A DNA stretch of 64,000 nucleotides, taken from assembly GCA_012845835.1 (NCBI GenBank), contig JABAKD010000002.1, positions 2,520,501 through 2,584,500 on the forward strand. Direction: 5' to 3'. Below, one piece after another: positions 24,301 through 37,500 of this stretch. The notes beneath the pieces are model-generated. The model did no database searches. It was not told the origin of the DNA and saw only the letters and a program-made list of their open reading frames with translations. This DNA comes from Undaria pinnatifida (taxonomy: Eukaryota; Sar; Phaeophyceae; Laminariales; Alariaceae). The first letter of the stretch is position 1. Every line of letters begins with the position of its first letter. The position numbers were made by a program, and so were the translations under genes.

Positions 24301-27300
24301 AACGTATGATAGCATTGAAACCGATTCAAGTGGCACGAGTGTTTGCGTACATACCAACTTTGGGTTTGGGTAGGAACTGCCCAAGCAGGAGAAAAACATA
24401 TAGGAATTAGTGTTGAAACCGTTGAACGTCGCGAATCCAAGGCCAACCCAATCCCACGAAAAATCCACGAACGAAAGATATTTTGTGAAGAAATACGTTG
24501 TCCCACAAAAAATTATTTCAAATAACCAACCTACTGAAGTATTATCATTTGTTCTTGGGCTTGTTGGCCTAGGGGTTGCTATATTATGACTTAGGCTTCG
24601 TCGATTGCACCACTATTTTCTCCCATGTTTTCCAGCCCAACGGAGTTTGGAAACCACAAACGCCGTAGCAGAGGGTATAGATGCGCATGCCTTGAGAAAG
24701 AAGGGTGGATCGTGGGCAGCAGGCGTTTTTGGATCGACGCTGAGACGAAGGTAGAAATGAGTTAACTTTTTGTGCATATACGTAGGTTTTATCTTTTCCA
24801 GGTAGGGGGAAATTTTTTTAGTGATACGTAGGCTTTTGCGGTCGAAGAAGACTGCGCCGAGCATCCACGTAGGAGAAGATGCCGGGTATCCATGTGCGTA
24901 GGCGGCTGTGGTCTTCGTGGCAGCTCTTGCATAACTCGTAGGTTTTATCTTTTCCAGGTAGGGGGAAATTTTTTTAGTGATACGTAGGCTTTTGCGGTCG
25001 AAGAAGACTGCGCCGAGCATCCACGTAGGAGAAGATGCCGGGTATCCATGTGCGTAGGCGGCTGTGGTCTTCGTGGCAGCTCTTGCATAACTCCGCCTCT
25101 TTCAGAATCTTGGAGCTCTTCAGTCATGAGGCGAGGAAGGACGTGGTGACGTACCGCATATATATGACGTGCTTCGACGCTTCCGTTTTTTTTTTTCCCC
25201 CCTATACAGGGTAAAATATGTATGACGCGATAACTGAATCAAACGTGCCGGGGGGCAAAATGCGAATCTGTATATATATATATTACTGGTATCCACAAAA
25301 CAAAATGGAAAAGAGTACGCTTAGACCTTTTGATTTAGTATCCCCCCCGCCCACCCGCGTCTCCCCCAGAGTCTTGGAACTCTCCTGCGAGGAAACAGCA
25401 CCTATTTGCACTATCGGCACCTGTGAGAAAAAAATGACTGAACACCCTGTGTCTCATTGGTCGAGGCCTGCCTTTCGACAGGCCGAATATTGTTAGAAAA
25501 ACGCCTGCAAAACACGTGGCGGAGCCGCGGGACCGCCCTCGCCGGCCTCGAGCCCCCCAAAGGGTTAGGATTGGGGCTAGGGTTAGAGTTGGGGTTAGGG
25601 TTAGGGTTGGGGTTGGGGTTGGGGTTAGGGTTAGGGTTAGGGTTAGGGTTAGGGTTAGGGTTGGGGTTAGGGATAGGGTTAAAGTTAGGGTTGGGGTTAG
25701 GGTTGGAGATAGGGTTGGAGTTAGAGTTAAGGTTAGGGTTGGGGTTGGGGTTGGGGTTAGGGTTGCGGTTAGGGTTGGGGTTGGGTCTGGGCCGACGTGC
25801 AACATAGAAATAAACATAATAAGGTGTGCGCAGTCATTTTTTGTTTGGCACCGATGCTGCAAATAGGAGTTGCCCTGCGAGCAGCCTCAACGTTTTTAGG
25901 TGCAACCCTGTTATATTTTCATACGCCGGTGGGGACAGCTCGTGCTGTCGCCACCACCGGAGCCGAAGGAAGCGCCAGCTAGCGCTGGATTGCGACCGCA
26001 ATCAAGTTAAATTGACGCACGTCATGTATGAAAAGTACGCGGAAGTGTGTGGTGAGGGTATCAAGCTTTTATTTTCCCCATTCGCCGAGGGATAAAAACA
26101 AAGCAAACAGAGACATACGAATTTTGACATAATTGTGGTCGAAAATATTAACTAAACGTCGTTCGCGTGGGTGGGCGTATTGGCTTAAAACAGTAGCCCC
26201 CGCTCACGCCCCGCCTCCTCTGCCATATTTGAACTCCCCTGCCATGAGCTTGGAGGCCGCCATGAGGCATCACATTACGTGCTTCGACGACGCCTTCGTC
26301 TTTCACACCCCAGCGGTGCGCCTCTACACCGAAGTATGACGCGATAGTGTTAAGGAATTCGTGGGGTATTAGTCCGTTTGACCACTCTTTGCAGAAGGTT
26401 AACCGCTAGCTTACCCAAACAAAGCCTTATAATACTCTCCCCCCCTGAAACGGTGGGATCGCAGGTCGCGGCCGGATATACGGGCCAACGTGTCCATATC
26501 CAAGCGCGGTTTTATCTCCTGGGGATAGCGGGGAGAGTATTTTTCAGAAGTTCGACATGGGGAAAGTCTGAAAATAATTTTTATTGTGGGATGGTGGGGT
26601 TTTGGACCCACGACCCCCCAAAAACAACATTTTGAACCCACGACCCCACAAAAAGAAAACATGGTCCTGCCGACGACGCCATTTGTTAAGTTATTATTAG
26701 TGGGGCATTTTTTTCCGTTCGACCACTTGCAAAAGGTCAGTAACCAATAATGGCTTACCCAAGCTAAGCCTCTTAACAAAAGCTAGCCCTAACCCTAACC
26801 CAGCCTAAAAATATGTAGGATGGGGGGGGTGGGCACCAGATTTTCCAAGAATTTTCTGAGGTCCTAGCTCCCAAAAGAGAGCTCGATAGTGTCTCACCAT
26901 CACCCGAAAGCCACGAAAACTTCGAAGGCGTTCGTCCGCCACAGCCCCGACCACCAACATTTTTCCGCGCGCGAGCCCCAAGGTTAACCGTGTACTCGTA
27001 AAGTTATCGCGCTAACCGGTAGCTTCACACTCGTAGAGGAGCTAAAAAAGAATGAACCTCTGCCTTGGGATGACTCGTTGTATATCTGGCATTTTTACGG
27101 CGTTCGTATCAATATGTAGGCGGTTTGCTTCAGTTAACCCCGCTTACTCCCGCCTCACTCCAGAGTCTTGGAACTCCTCTCTGGAGAGCCTCAGGAAACG
27201 GAGGCGCACCTCCCACCGCATTACAACATCGCCGGGTACAACAAAAAAACCGCCGTTCGTGTGTTCGTGTGTGAGCGTTTCGGTCCAAGTTTGAAAAGGC

Positions 27301-28435
27301 TCCGTTCGTGTACATGTAGATGTTTCCATATAGTTTGTTTTTTTTTAAGCGCCCGTTTGTATGCATGCGCATGTGTATGAAGTAGGCGTTTGCATTCAAT
27401 ATTAAAAAAAGCGCCGTTCGTATGCATGCGCGCCCCATGTATAACGCGTTTTTTTTTCCGTCTGCTACTGTACTAACTCGGCTCACCCCCATTTCCTCCC
27501 GCTTCTTTGAAGTCCCCCACCATGAGCTTGGAGGCTGTGCTGATGTACTGCATGACGTGCTCGCCGTTCGTGTGTAAGCGTTTCGGTCTAAGTCTGAAAA
27601 GCTCCGTTCGTGCATATGAAGTAGGCGCTTCCATGTAGTTGAAAAAAAAAACACCGTTTGTGTGCATTCGCACCATGTACAACGCATTTTTTTTCGGTCT
27701 GCTACGGTAGTAACTCGGCTCACCCCCATTTCCTCCCGCCTCTTTGAACTCCCCCGCCATGAGCTTGGAGGCCGTGATGAGGTACTGCATGACGTGCTTC
27801 GACGCCTCGGTCTTTCCCGCCCCGGACTCTCCCGAGATGATGATGGACTGGTTCGTGCCCCGCCTCTTGCCACGAGTGATCTCCTTGTCCAGGCCCGTCA
27901 TGTACCTTTGAAGGTTCCAGATGGGGTTCATGTAGATGATCGGAAAATGAGATCGGCCGATTGATTGAAACATAGAGTGCGAGGGCAAGAGCGAGCTAGT
28001 AAAATAGCTTTCGCCTGAAAATGTTGGCGGGGGTGGGTGTGGGAGCGCGCGCAGCTGCGGGGGCGGGGGGGGGGGGGAAGGAGTCCCCGCCTCCAGGTAA
28101 TCCCCTGTCCGGGATATGTCATGATTTTTTTTGCGACCAAGGCTACGGTAGGGGGGGGTTTCACTTCGGAGGCATTTTTTTGCAGTGGCGCGGGGTCGCT
28201 CGCACGAGTGACCACCCTGTTCCTTTGCGGTCGTATGCTTTTTTTTTTTTTGAGGTTCGCGACATGAATCCGCACTGAAATGGTAAGCTAGGTGCTTCGG
28301 TTTCCCCCCTCCCGCGCTACAGTAGTAGTTCTTGTTTTTCCCCTCTCACCGGTAGGCTCGATCTGCGGCCGAAAGACGTGCGGCTTGTAAGATAGACACA
28401 TTTTCCTTTTGGAAAGGCTTTAACGCTACCATTGG

Positions 28436-28477
<42 letters not shown>

Positions 28478-28515
28478 GACTACCACGACTACTACTACTG
28501 CTACTACTGCAACTG

Positions 28516-28560
<45 letters not shown>

Positions 28561-31500
28561 TTACGCCTACTACCACGACTACTACTACTGCTACTACTAC
28601 AACTGCTACTGCTACTGCATCGCCATCCTTTGTAGGTGCCTCGGCACAAAACTAAACATATCCTACTGTGGCGCGTTGACCGGGTATTCATCCACAGACC
28701 GGGTCCGATGTGGTGTAGACCTACAAGCGCTGCTGGGCTTTTTCTTCATTTTTGTTTTGGATCGCTCTTTTTCGTCGCTACACGACCAAGGCTACGGAAG
28801 GGGGGGGGGGGGGTCACCTTGTTGGAGGCTTTCTTTTTTTTCGGTGGTTCGGGGTCACTCGCGCGAGTGACCCCCCCGTTCCTTTCTGGTCTTGGGCTTT
28901 TCGCGCTGCTCTAAGTTTGCGATATCGTTCCGCAATGGAATGGTATTACGCTGCGCCACAAAAAAATCTGGCCTAAAGTCTTCTTGTCCGTGCGTGAGGT
29001 ATACATAGAGTCACTCGTGGTAGCGGTGAAAACCCCTAGTGGGATGTGGGGGTATACTATAAACACCATGATAACCACACCCATCATCGCAACACCGTTG
29101 TCACATCCCCCCTACTGGTGCCGCACCGTAGCCTTCGTCCCAAGCGTATTCTACTCCCTCTCACCGGAAGGCTCGGTCGGCGACCGAGAAGACGTGCGGC
29201 TTGGAAAGCTTCTTCACCAGGGCCACCGGCCGCGAGTACTTGCCGTTTCCGGCCCCGTCCCGATCGTCCGCCTCCTGCGCAGCCCAAAAACGAACCGAGA
29301 CAAGCCGAAAAATATATAGAAGTTTCCAAAGGAAAAAACAAATCATGAAATGCTTTGAACACGAGTTGGTTCCCGCTCTCTCTCTCTTTCGATCTCCTGC
29401 CCAGATAGGTGAAAAGAAAAGAAAGCACGGAAAAATATTGAGCAGAAACATAACAGTCTTGTTTCTCCCTCTCGCCCTCTTCCTGCACAGAAAAAAGTAC
29501 GGTACCGTATATAGCTACCATTATCACTATTGGCATTTTTTTTCATGCTACAATAGACTGCCTAACATCACCCTGTTGACCCTGATAGCTACATTGTAGT
29601 TGCAAGGGGAGTCGCCGGCCTATATCCTTAATGAGGACACACAACCCGTAATACGCGCGCTCGGAGTATCACACACAGCTTGCAAAGATGAGTTTCGACA
29701 AAATAGTCGATCTCACAGCTGGAGTGTATATTTATTTTTATAATAGAGGTGCACCAACCATTTTTTTTTTTAATACTATCCCTCAGCATGGGAGCTTAAC
29801 CCCTTTACAACTGGAAACCCTTTTTGGGGACAAAATTACTTGGATTTAGTATTGGGAGGGGTTCGGGGGCTCTGAAGGGGTTGAGACCTCTCCCAAAAAC
29901 CGGTTTGATCCCGGATGAAACTACTACCGGATGAAAAATCCCACATGGCCCAGGTACACAACGAGAATCACGCAAAAAAAAAATGCCCATTATTTATTTT
30001 TTTCCCGACGATTTTGGGGTTAAGGAGCCCCCTCATTCAGAACACACTCTAGCCAAAAAAAGGTATACCTTAATACCTCCATCGTAGCAAATGGCCTTTT
30101 TTTTTCTTTTTTTTCCCGACGATGTTGGGTTAAGGAGCCCCGTCATTCACAACACATTCTCGCCAAAAAAAGGTATACCTTAACACCTATCGTAGCAAAT
30201 TGCCCATTAATTTTTTTCCCCCCGACGATTTTGGGGTTAAGGAGCCCCGTCATTCAGAACAAATTCTCGCCAAAAAACGGTACACCTTGATACCTCTATC
30301 GTAGCACGCGTCATCGGTCGGGAACGGCAACCTACAGAAAACGAAAAGCACGCCCAAAAAAGCACACACGCACACACACTCCCTCTCGACCAACGTATTG
30401 ACAATCCACCTCCCTCTCTCCATCGCTCTCCTCGAACTCGTCCCCCGGTTCGTCCTGCATCTGCTGCAGGGGCACCTCGTACAGGAGCGGGATGTTCTTG
30501 TACGGGTTGATGCTGATAAGGACGTCGGCGACGTTCGTGTAGATCACATCCTGTTTTTTTTTTTAGTTTTTTTTTTTTCGTAGAAGGAGAAACGTGCCGA
30601 AAACACGCAAGCACAAAAAAAACGGAGCCGGTGAGGGTTTGCGCTCAAGAGGAATAAGGATGTATTTTCTTCGCAAAAACGCGTCGAGAACAAAAACGGC
30701 TCCGCTGAGGCCTCGTGCCTCGAAGGACAGGCTTGTTTCTTCCAATTTGAATGCTCCCAATAGCACGAAGCGGTTCCGATTGAGTTGTGCGTTAATCTTT
30801 AGGGTCCCATGTACAGCGACCAAAAATCGGTGATTGCTGCATTTGCAAGCGTTTACGAGTACATAGCGTGAGCGCGCGCGCAGCAGCACGAGTAGGACCA
30901 TGCCGCGCCCGTCCTGCACGAGTGTTTTGCATTATATGTGTGCTGTGCTTCGAACAGCAATTGAATCATCCCTTAAACAGCAGTGCCTGCCCGATGCTGT
31001 ACTCACCAATGTTCGTAGTCAGTTTCCACACGAGTTACCCCACGGTGGGGTGGGGAGGGGGTACTCAGTTTGTGCATGACCGTAGTCGTATGACCATAGA
31101 TCCTCGCATCCCTGCTATGCCGGGACGGAGCACGCCGGGTTTTCACCGATCAGGCAGGCGTTGCTTGCACCAAGCGCGAAGCGTCGTGAGGTGTTCGGCG
31201 AGTCGTATGAAGGGTGAACTGCAATCCTTCCAAGATCGGCTCGTAAGACGGACTTCGGCACCTTATGCCTAGTTGCTTGCTTATGGGTAACAGCGCCAAC
31301 GAGTTACTTTGTTTCTGGTGTGGCCACTCCAGAGGCAGCAATCGGTATTACTATGTAACTGCCTCGTGGGTATCTTACCATATTAACTGTTTTTTTTTTT
31401 TTTTCATCCTCCGGCGGATGGGGAAAAATAAAGCTTTAGCTCACCACACTTCCACGTATTTTCATACGCGTCGTGTGTCGATTTAACTCAGTTGCTTTCG

Positions 31501-34500
31501 CAGCCCAACGCTAGCTGATTATTAACACTACGTGATGCGATCATTCCCCCTGTGTGGAGCTAGTGATCTCCACCCTGCACAATATGGGCCCCAAAGAGGG
31601 GTCGTTTTTGGCCAAAAATTGCCCCCAAAACAAAACACCAACAAAAAGTTCGTTCCAGTAGGAAGCGCGCTGACGGAGACATGTGATGTCGGGGACAAAC
31701 ACATCAACATGTGTAGCAGTGTGGAGGTGAAAAAAACACTGTTTTCCCTCTTTCTAATTGGGCCGCTACGTGACCGACTGTCCTTGGTGGGCCTGCGCGT
31801 GAGTGCGTGCGCGCGTGCGTGCGTCCGAGAGCCAAGAAGCTCGCGGTCCTTTCAGCGAGGTTACCCCCACCCTCCCCCACCCCCCCTCGTCTGCCTGGTT
31901 GGTGAAAACCCGACGTGCTCCGTCCCGGCAGAGTAGGGATGCGAGGGTTTATGGTCATAAGACTACGGCCATGCACAAACTGAGTACCCCCCCCCCCCCC
32001 CCCTTTGGCGTGCCAGGGCTTTCACCAGGTTGGGAGGCAGTATTGCCTATCGTATCGCTGCAATAGTCATGTTGACGCCAAAATCAGTCCAAGGCGAAGA
32101 AAAATCGCTATTAAGTGCTGCCAAAATACGTTGCTCCTACGCTGACGGTGGGACCTAAGGTAGTGCCTCGCCTGTAACCTTAACTCGCCGCCACCGCCAC
32201 TACGACTACACCACTGCAACCATCACCACCCCCACCACCACGCCAACAAAAACACCACCACCAACGCCAACACCAACACCAGCGCCAACACCAACACCAC
32301 CATCACCAGCGCCACCACCACCGTCACGACCACCATCACTGCCCCTGCATCACTACACCCACATCAGCGTGGACCACCACACCACCACTACCCCCACGCA
32401 ACCCCCATCATGACCACCTCTCCCGCGTCGACACTACTCCTGCTCCCATCGCTACGACTACCACCACCACCGCCACCACCACCACCGCATCAACCCTACC
32501 CCCACGAAAGACGTTACACTACCCCAACCACCACTCCCACCCCCATATCGACCATCGGCACCGCCGCCACCACCACCACCACCACCACCACCACCACCAT
32601 CACCACCATCACCACCACCAGCACTAAGACCAACATCAACACCAACACCAGAAACAAAACCAACGCCAACATCAACACCAACACCAGAAACAAAAACAAC
32701 GCACCAACACCAACATCGAAGCCAACACCATCACCATCACCAACACCAACACCAACACCAACACCGAAACCAGCACCAACATCAACATCCCCTTCTCTTC
32801 ACCAGAACCACCCCCATGTAACCATTGCCGACGCCACCATTTCCACCACTAACACCATTAACACCACCAACACACCAACCCTGCCAACATCACCACCGCC
32901 AACAGGTGCTTGTACACCACCACCAACAAACCAACATCACCAAGACAACCATAAACACCAACACCTACACCACCATCCCCGCCAACACCACCACCACGTC
33001 ACCAAGACCACCACTAAGCCAATAACACCACCAAAACCAATACAACAGCACAACAACAACACGAAACACACAAAAAAGAACGCCAAAAAACAACGATGAA
33101 CTGAACCACCAGAAAAAAAATCAACTCAGAGTCATCCTTAAATCCGCTCCTACGGCATATGGGCATGCATGCACAACCGTTGCCCCATGATGCAATCAAT
33201 CCTCACCTTGCGAAACCGCCTCAGCAGCAGGTCTAAAAGAGGCGCCTCGTGCATCTGGTTCATCTTGGAGGCGTCATCCAGGTCCAGAGCATGGCTCGGA
33301 TCGTACGGGTGAGTGTCCGCCTTCGGAGCCTGTTGTCGAATCACGCAAAGTGTTTTCACGCATCGCACGTATCAGACCTCGTGGGCAACTCGTATCGGCG
33401 TGATCATCTGTAGGATGTACATGCTATATATACGTGTCCCAACTTATTGATCTGTACGATCTGGGTACAGTATGCAGGATATATGTTTGTACCAAGTCAT
33501 TACTTGATTTCTACGATCTAGGTCAGAGAGATAATGATATTTTTCTGAGGCGTGTGAAGCGCTTGGAAGGTGCCATCATTGGTGCGGGATACAAGTTCAG
33601 GCAAGCGCATGGGTTGGGTCGTACGGCTGGGTTTCCGCCTTCGGCTCCCGCTCTTGACCACGCGAAGTATTTCACAACGCGGCAAGACACAATAAATCAC
33701 TGTACCTGCGAGTCATCCCACGCCAGCACAATTCGGCGCGGGTCGACAAGGGAAGAAAAAATGCTGAGTTCTTCTCGCGATGGAAACGAAGAAAGCACGT
33801 ACCGTTGCGAGGAGAGGGGGAGGAGGGCCCACTATGCGACCCCGGATCTGAGGTATTACCGGGAGGAAGGGCGAGAGACTCATCCCACGGCAGGGGTATC
33901 CCACGGTAGGGGTTGCAGTTGTTGGATTAACTAATAATTTACCTGTCCGATCGAGCTCTTCGAGTGAGGAACTAGCCGTTAGTCATTGATCAAGCAATTT
34001 CACCAGTACATGTTTTTTCAAGGACTACTAAAGGCAAAGAAGCTCGGTCGAGGGTTGTACGAACGAATGCCTTCGAAATCATGTGTAGTATCGGGTGATG
34101 AGATATTTATTGGGCAAGCTCCTCATGTGAGGAGAGCTCAGAAGCTTCTTGGAATCTTCTGCTGTGCACACCCCATACCGTGGGATGGATCGAGAGTAGA
34201 GCGAGGATAATAAATGGGACAAAAAGGGGGAAAACAACAACAAAGAAGGGGAGTTGCACTTTTTTTTTTGTATTTTTTTTTTCTTCCCGTTGAAGCTCCT
34301 CAAGAGGGTGAAACCATACTATCGGCAAGTATGATACTTTTACGAGTGTATATACAGGGATGCTGGTCGGGTTGCGCCAACGAACGCCTTCGAAGTCATG
34401 TACCCGGTGAGACGTTGATGTTGAGCTCCTCCTGTTAGGAGCGGCCGAAACTTCTTGGAATCTTCTGGTTGTGACCCCTGGTGTGGGATGTCTGCGATGG

Positions 34501-37500
34501 CCTTTAGGTGTCAAGGAATCAGGTAGTTGCTAAACACAGGTGACATTTCCGACGCATATATTAATAGGTTAAGGAGCCCCGTCGTTTCAGAAACGGTTTC
34601 AGCCAAAAAAAGGCACAGTACCTCTATCTCTGCTAGGGTCCCCCTTCAAATGGCCAATGAACTATGAGTCAAGTCCAACGCTAGGGGCGCAGCAGAACAT
34701 TCTAAGAATTTTCTGAGATCGTGACACGAGGAGCTCAATGTCTCACTCCAAAACACGACTACGAAGGCGTACGTCCGTGCAACCCGTTCAACATTTTCAA
34801 TGCGGTAGTCCTAAAACAAAAATACACCCCGAAAAAACATGTAACCAAAAAAGTGCAGCCCCCCCGTTTTTCCTTTTTTCTTCCCACACTTCTACTTTCC
34901 AAGCTTCTGGACAAGCCGTGGTCACACAGGTGTCGCCCGTTCTCCCCCACGGTACTTTCCTTCATTTTTTATCGCGCATAAGAGTTCAGCAAACTCACTG
35001 CTCGTCTATTATTCATCGAGTGTTGTTGATAATTCATGCTCTCGCGCTTTCCGCAAGTCAATTTGTGCACAAGAAGAAAAAAGTCCCTAAGAATTTATAC
35101 GAGTATGCACTCGGAGGGACTCGAACTCCCGAAACGGATTTATACCAAGGACGCGTGCTACGACAGAGGTGCTCGTACCACCTTTTTTTTCTGGCGTTCC
35201 TCAATGTGAGAGCTTAAGGCCTCTCCAAAAAAACCTGATTTGAAAAAAATAATAATAAAACCTGCTACCGGATCAAAAAAAATCAAATGGTCAAGGTACA
35301 CAGCGAAAATCATGAGAAAAAATTGGCCCATTATTATTATTTTTTTCCCCGACGATTTTGGTCCAAGGAGTCCCGTCATTCAGAAGAAATTTCAGACGAA
35401 AACTGCTCTACCTCTATCGTGGTACTCGTTCCACACTAATTTTAAGTGTTTTTTCACAACCTGATACGCCGCCGGGGCGACCGGCTGGGTATAACCCCAA
35501 CCGTGAGATGGCTCCTATGCCTTGCGGATAGCGGCGCAGGGTTTGCCCACACGGAACATCTGCTGCTGCTTCCCGAACCAATGCTACAGTGGCGGGGAGC
35601 ACCCCCCTTTTCCACAGCTGCGGACGACCGTAAAACAATCAAGACCCACGGAATACTCAAGAAGAACCTGCATGTTTCCCTGCTTTGTTTTCTGTCCACG
35701 TTCATGGTCCTGATTGCCAACCTTCCCCAATTTTTCGCTTTGCTGGGTTTGAAGCGCTCCCTCCGCACGAAAGCGACTCCGTGCTTCGTGGACGAAAACA
35801 AAAGAAACGTTTGGGCGTAGCTTACCCCCGCTCGAATGCGGATGCATATCGCAAACTTGAGACAGCACGGAAGGTTAAGACCAGAAAGGAACGGCGGGTC
35901 GCGAGTGACCCTCAGCCACTGCCAAACAAGAAAAAAAAAAAACGTTACCCCTTCAATCGTATCCTGGTTCGCGCGGTTCATGTTTTCTTAGCGGGGCCGG
36001 TTTTGTGCACGTTTTCGTTAAATCGACACACGACGCGTATGAAAATACGTGGAAGTGTGGTGAGCTAAAGCTTTATTTTTCCCCATCCGCCGGAGGATAA
36101 CAGGAAAATTTTTTTTTTTTTGAGGACCACCGAACTGTAGTGTGGGGGGGGTAGTGAGCGCTTTTGATCCCGTTGTAATGGCCACCTGAAAACTGTCAGT
36201 TTGTGTTTTTGGAAGTCACGGTTTGTCTCCATGCTACTGGTAATAAATAGCTGCTTGTACTGTACATTTTGTGTTTTGAACGGTCACGGGTTTGTTTCCG
36301 TTCTATTGGCTGCCGAACCGTGCATCGTGGTTTAGACAGTAGTGCAGGTTGTTGTCCGTTGGACAAGGCCGCCATTTGCTCTGGTTCTTGTTTCGGTCAG
36401 CGCCGGTCTGGTGTCCGTTCTTCTGGTTACCATAGCAGTGCCGTTGACATGTCGATTCGTGATTATAGCAGTGCAAGCTTTGTTGTCCGTTCAAACGGCC
36501 ACTCAACGGTAATATGTGGAGCACACATCATGCACATTACGCAGTGAATGTTCTTGTCCGTGTCGACGTGCTGACCAAGGCTGCGCTTGCGGGGGGTTAC
36601 TCCTTTTTTCTGTTCCGAGCTTAGGCGGTAAGGAATACTACTACTGCTAACTACCTACATATGGTGCCTTGTAGTTCTCAGAAAGGGGACATGATAATGA
36701 CATTTTATTTCTGGTGCATCGCGAGCAGCGTAACAGAAAATTCCACGACGGTGCTTATCGCGCAACCGCCGAACAAAATACCTGGCATAAACATCTATCG
36801 ATAGCCACTCGTGCAAGCGACTCTGAGACGCTGAAACACAGCCATACAAGCAACTCCCCCCTATCGAGCTTAGTGCACGCGATGTCTGCCCGGTCGGTGA
36901 AAATCCGACGAGCTCTATATCCGCATTGTAGAGAGCCGAGGGTCCAGGGTTATAAGACTACGCACGATTATGCATTAAATGATTACCCCCCCGCCTCCGC
37001 CCCCCGATTATTTGGAGGTGGCCACCCCAGAGAACAAATACATTAATTCGAATTTGCCATCCATATGCAAGCAAGAACGCACAGGGTGCCGAAATCCGCC
37101 TCACAAGCGGTTCGTAGGTAACAGCATGCAGCTTGCCCTTCATGCGATTCGCCGAACACCTCACGGCTACGTAGCCTGGGTTGGTTCAAAAAATGACCAT
37201 CGCCGTGGCTGGGACATACTAGTGCCGGATTTTGGCATTAGTTCAAGCGGCCCGCTGAACTTCGATTTGTGGAAAGAGGTGCAGGTTTTCGTCCGCTCAA
37301 GTGGGCACCATCCTCTGCTTCGAGTTAAGCAGTGTCAGCTTGGACCCGTTCCAATGGCCGCTGAATTGTGATGTGCGGTTAGGAGCGATGGTTTGTGTCT
37401 GTTGAACCGACCACCGCTCCAGTTCAAATTGAGGGGAATTGACAATCGCGCCTACGTAGACGTGTTTCAAAAATCACATCTACGGGGGCGTTTAGAGTCC

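Noticed and set aside
25335-25866. Thr-Leu, Gly-Leu and Arg-Val repeat frames
   Set aside because: Translation of the telomere-like hexamer tract.
32410-33099. 229-codon Thr/Pro-rich frame
   Set aside because: Translation of an ACC-type degenerate triplet tract; no complex sequence and no splice context.
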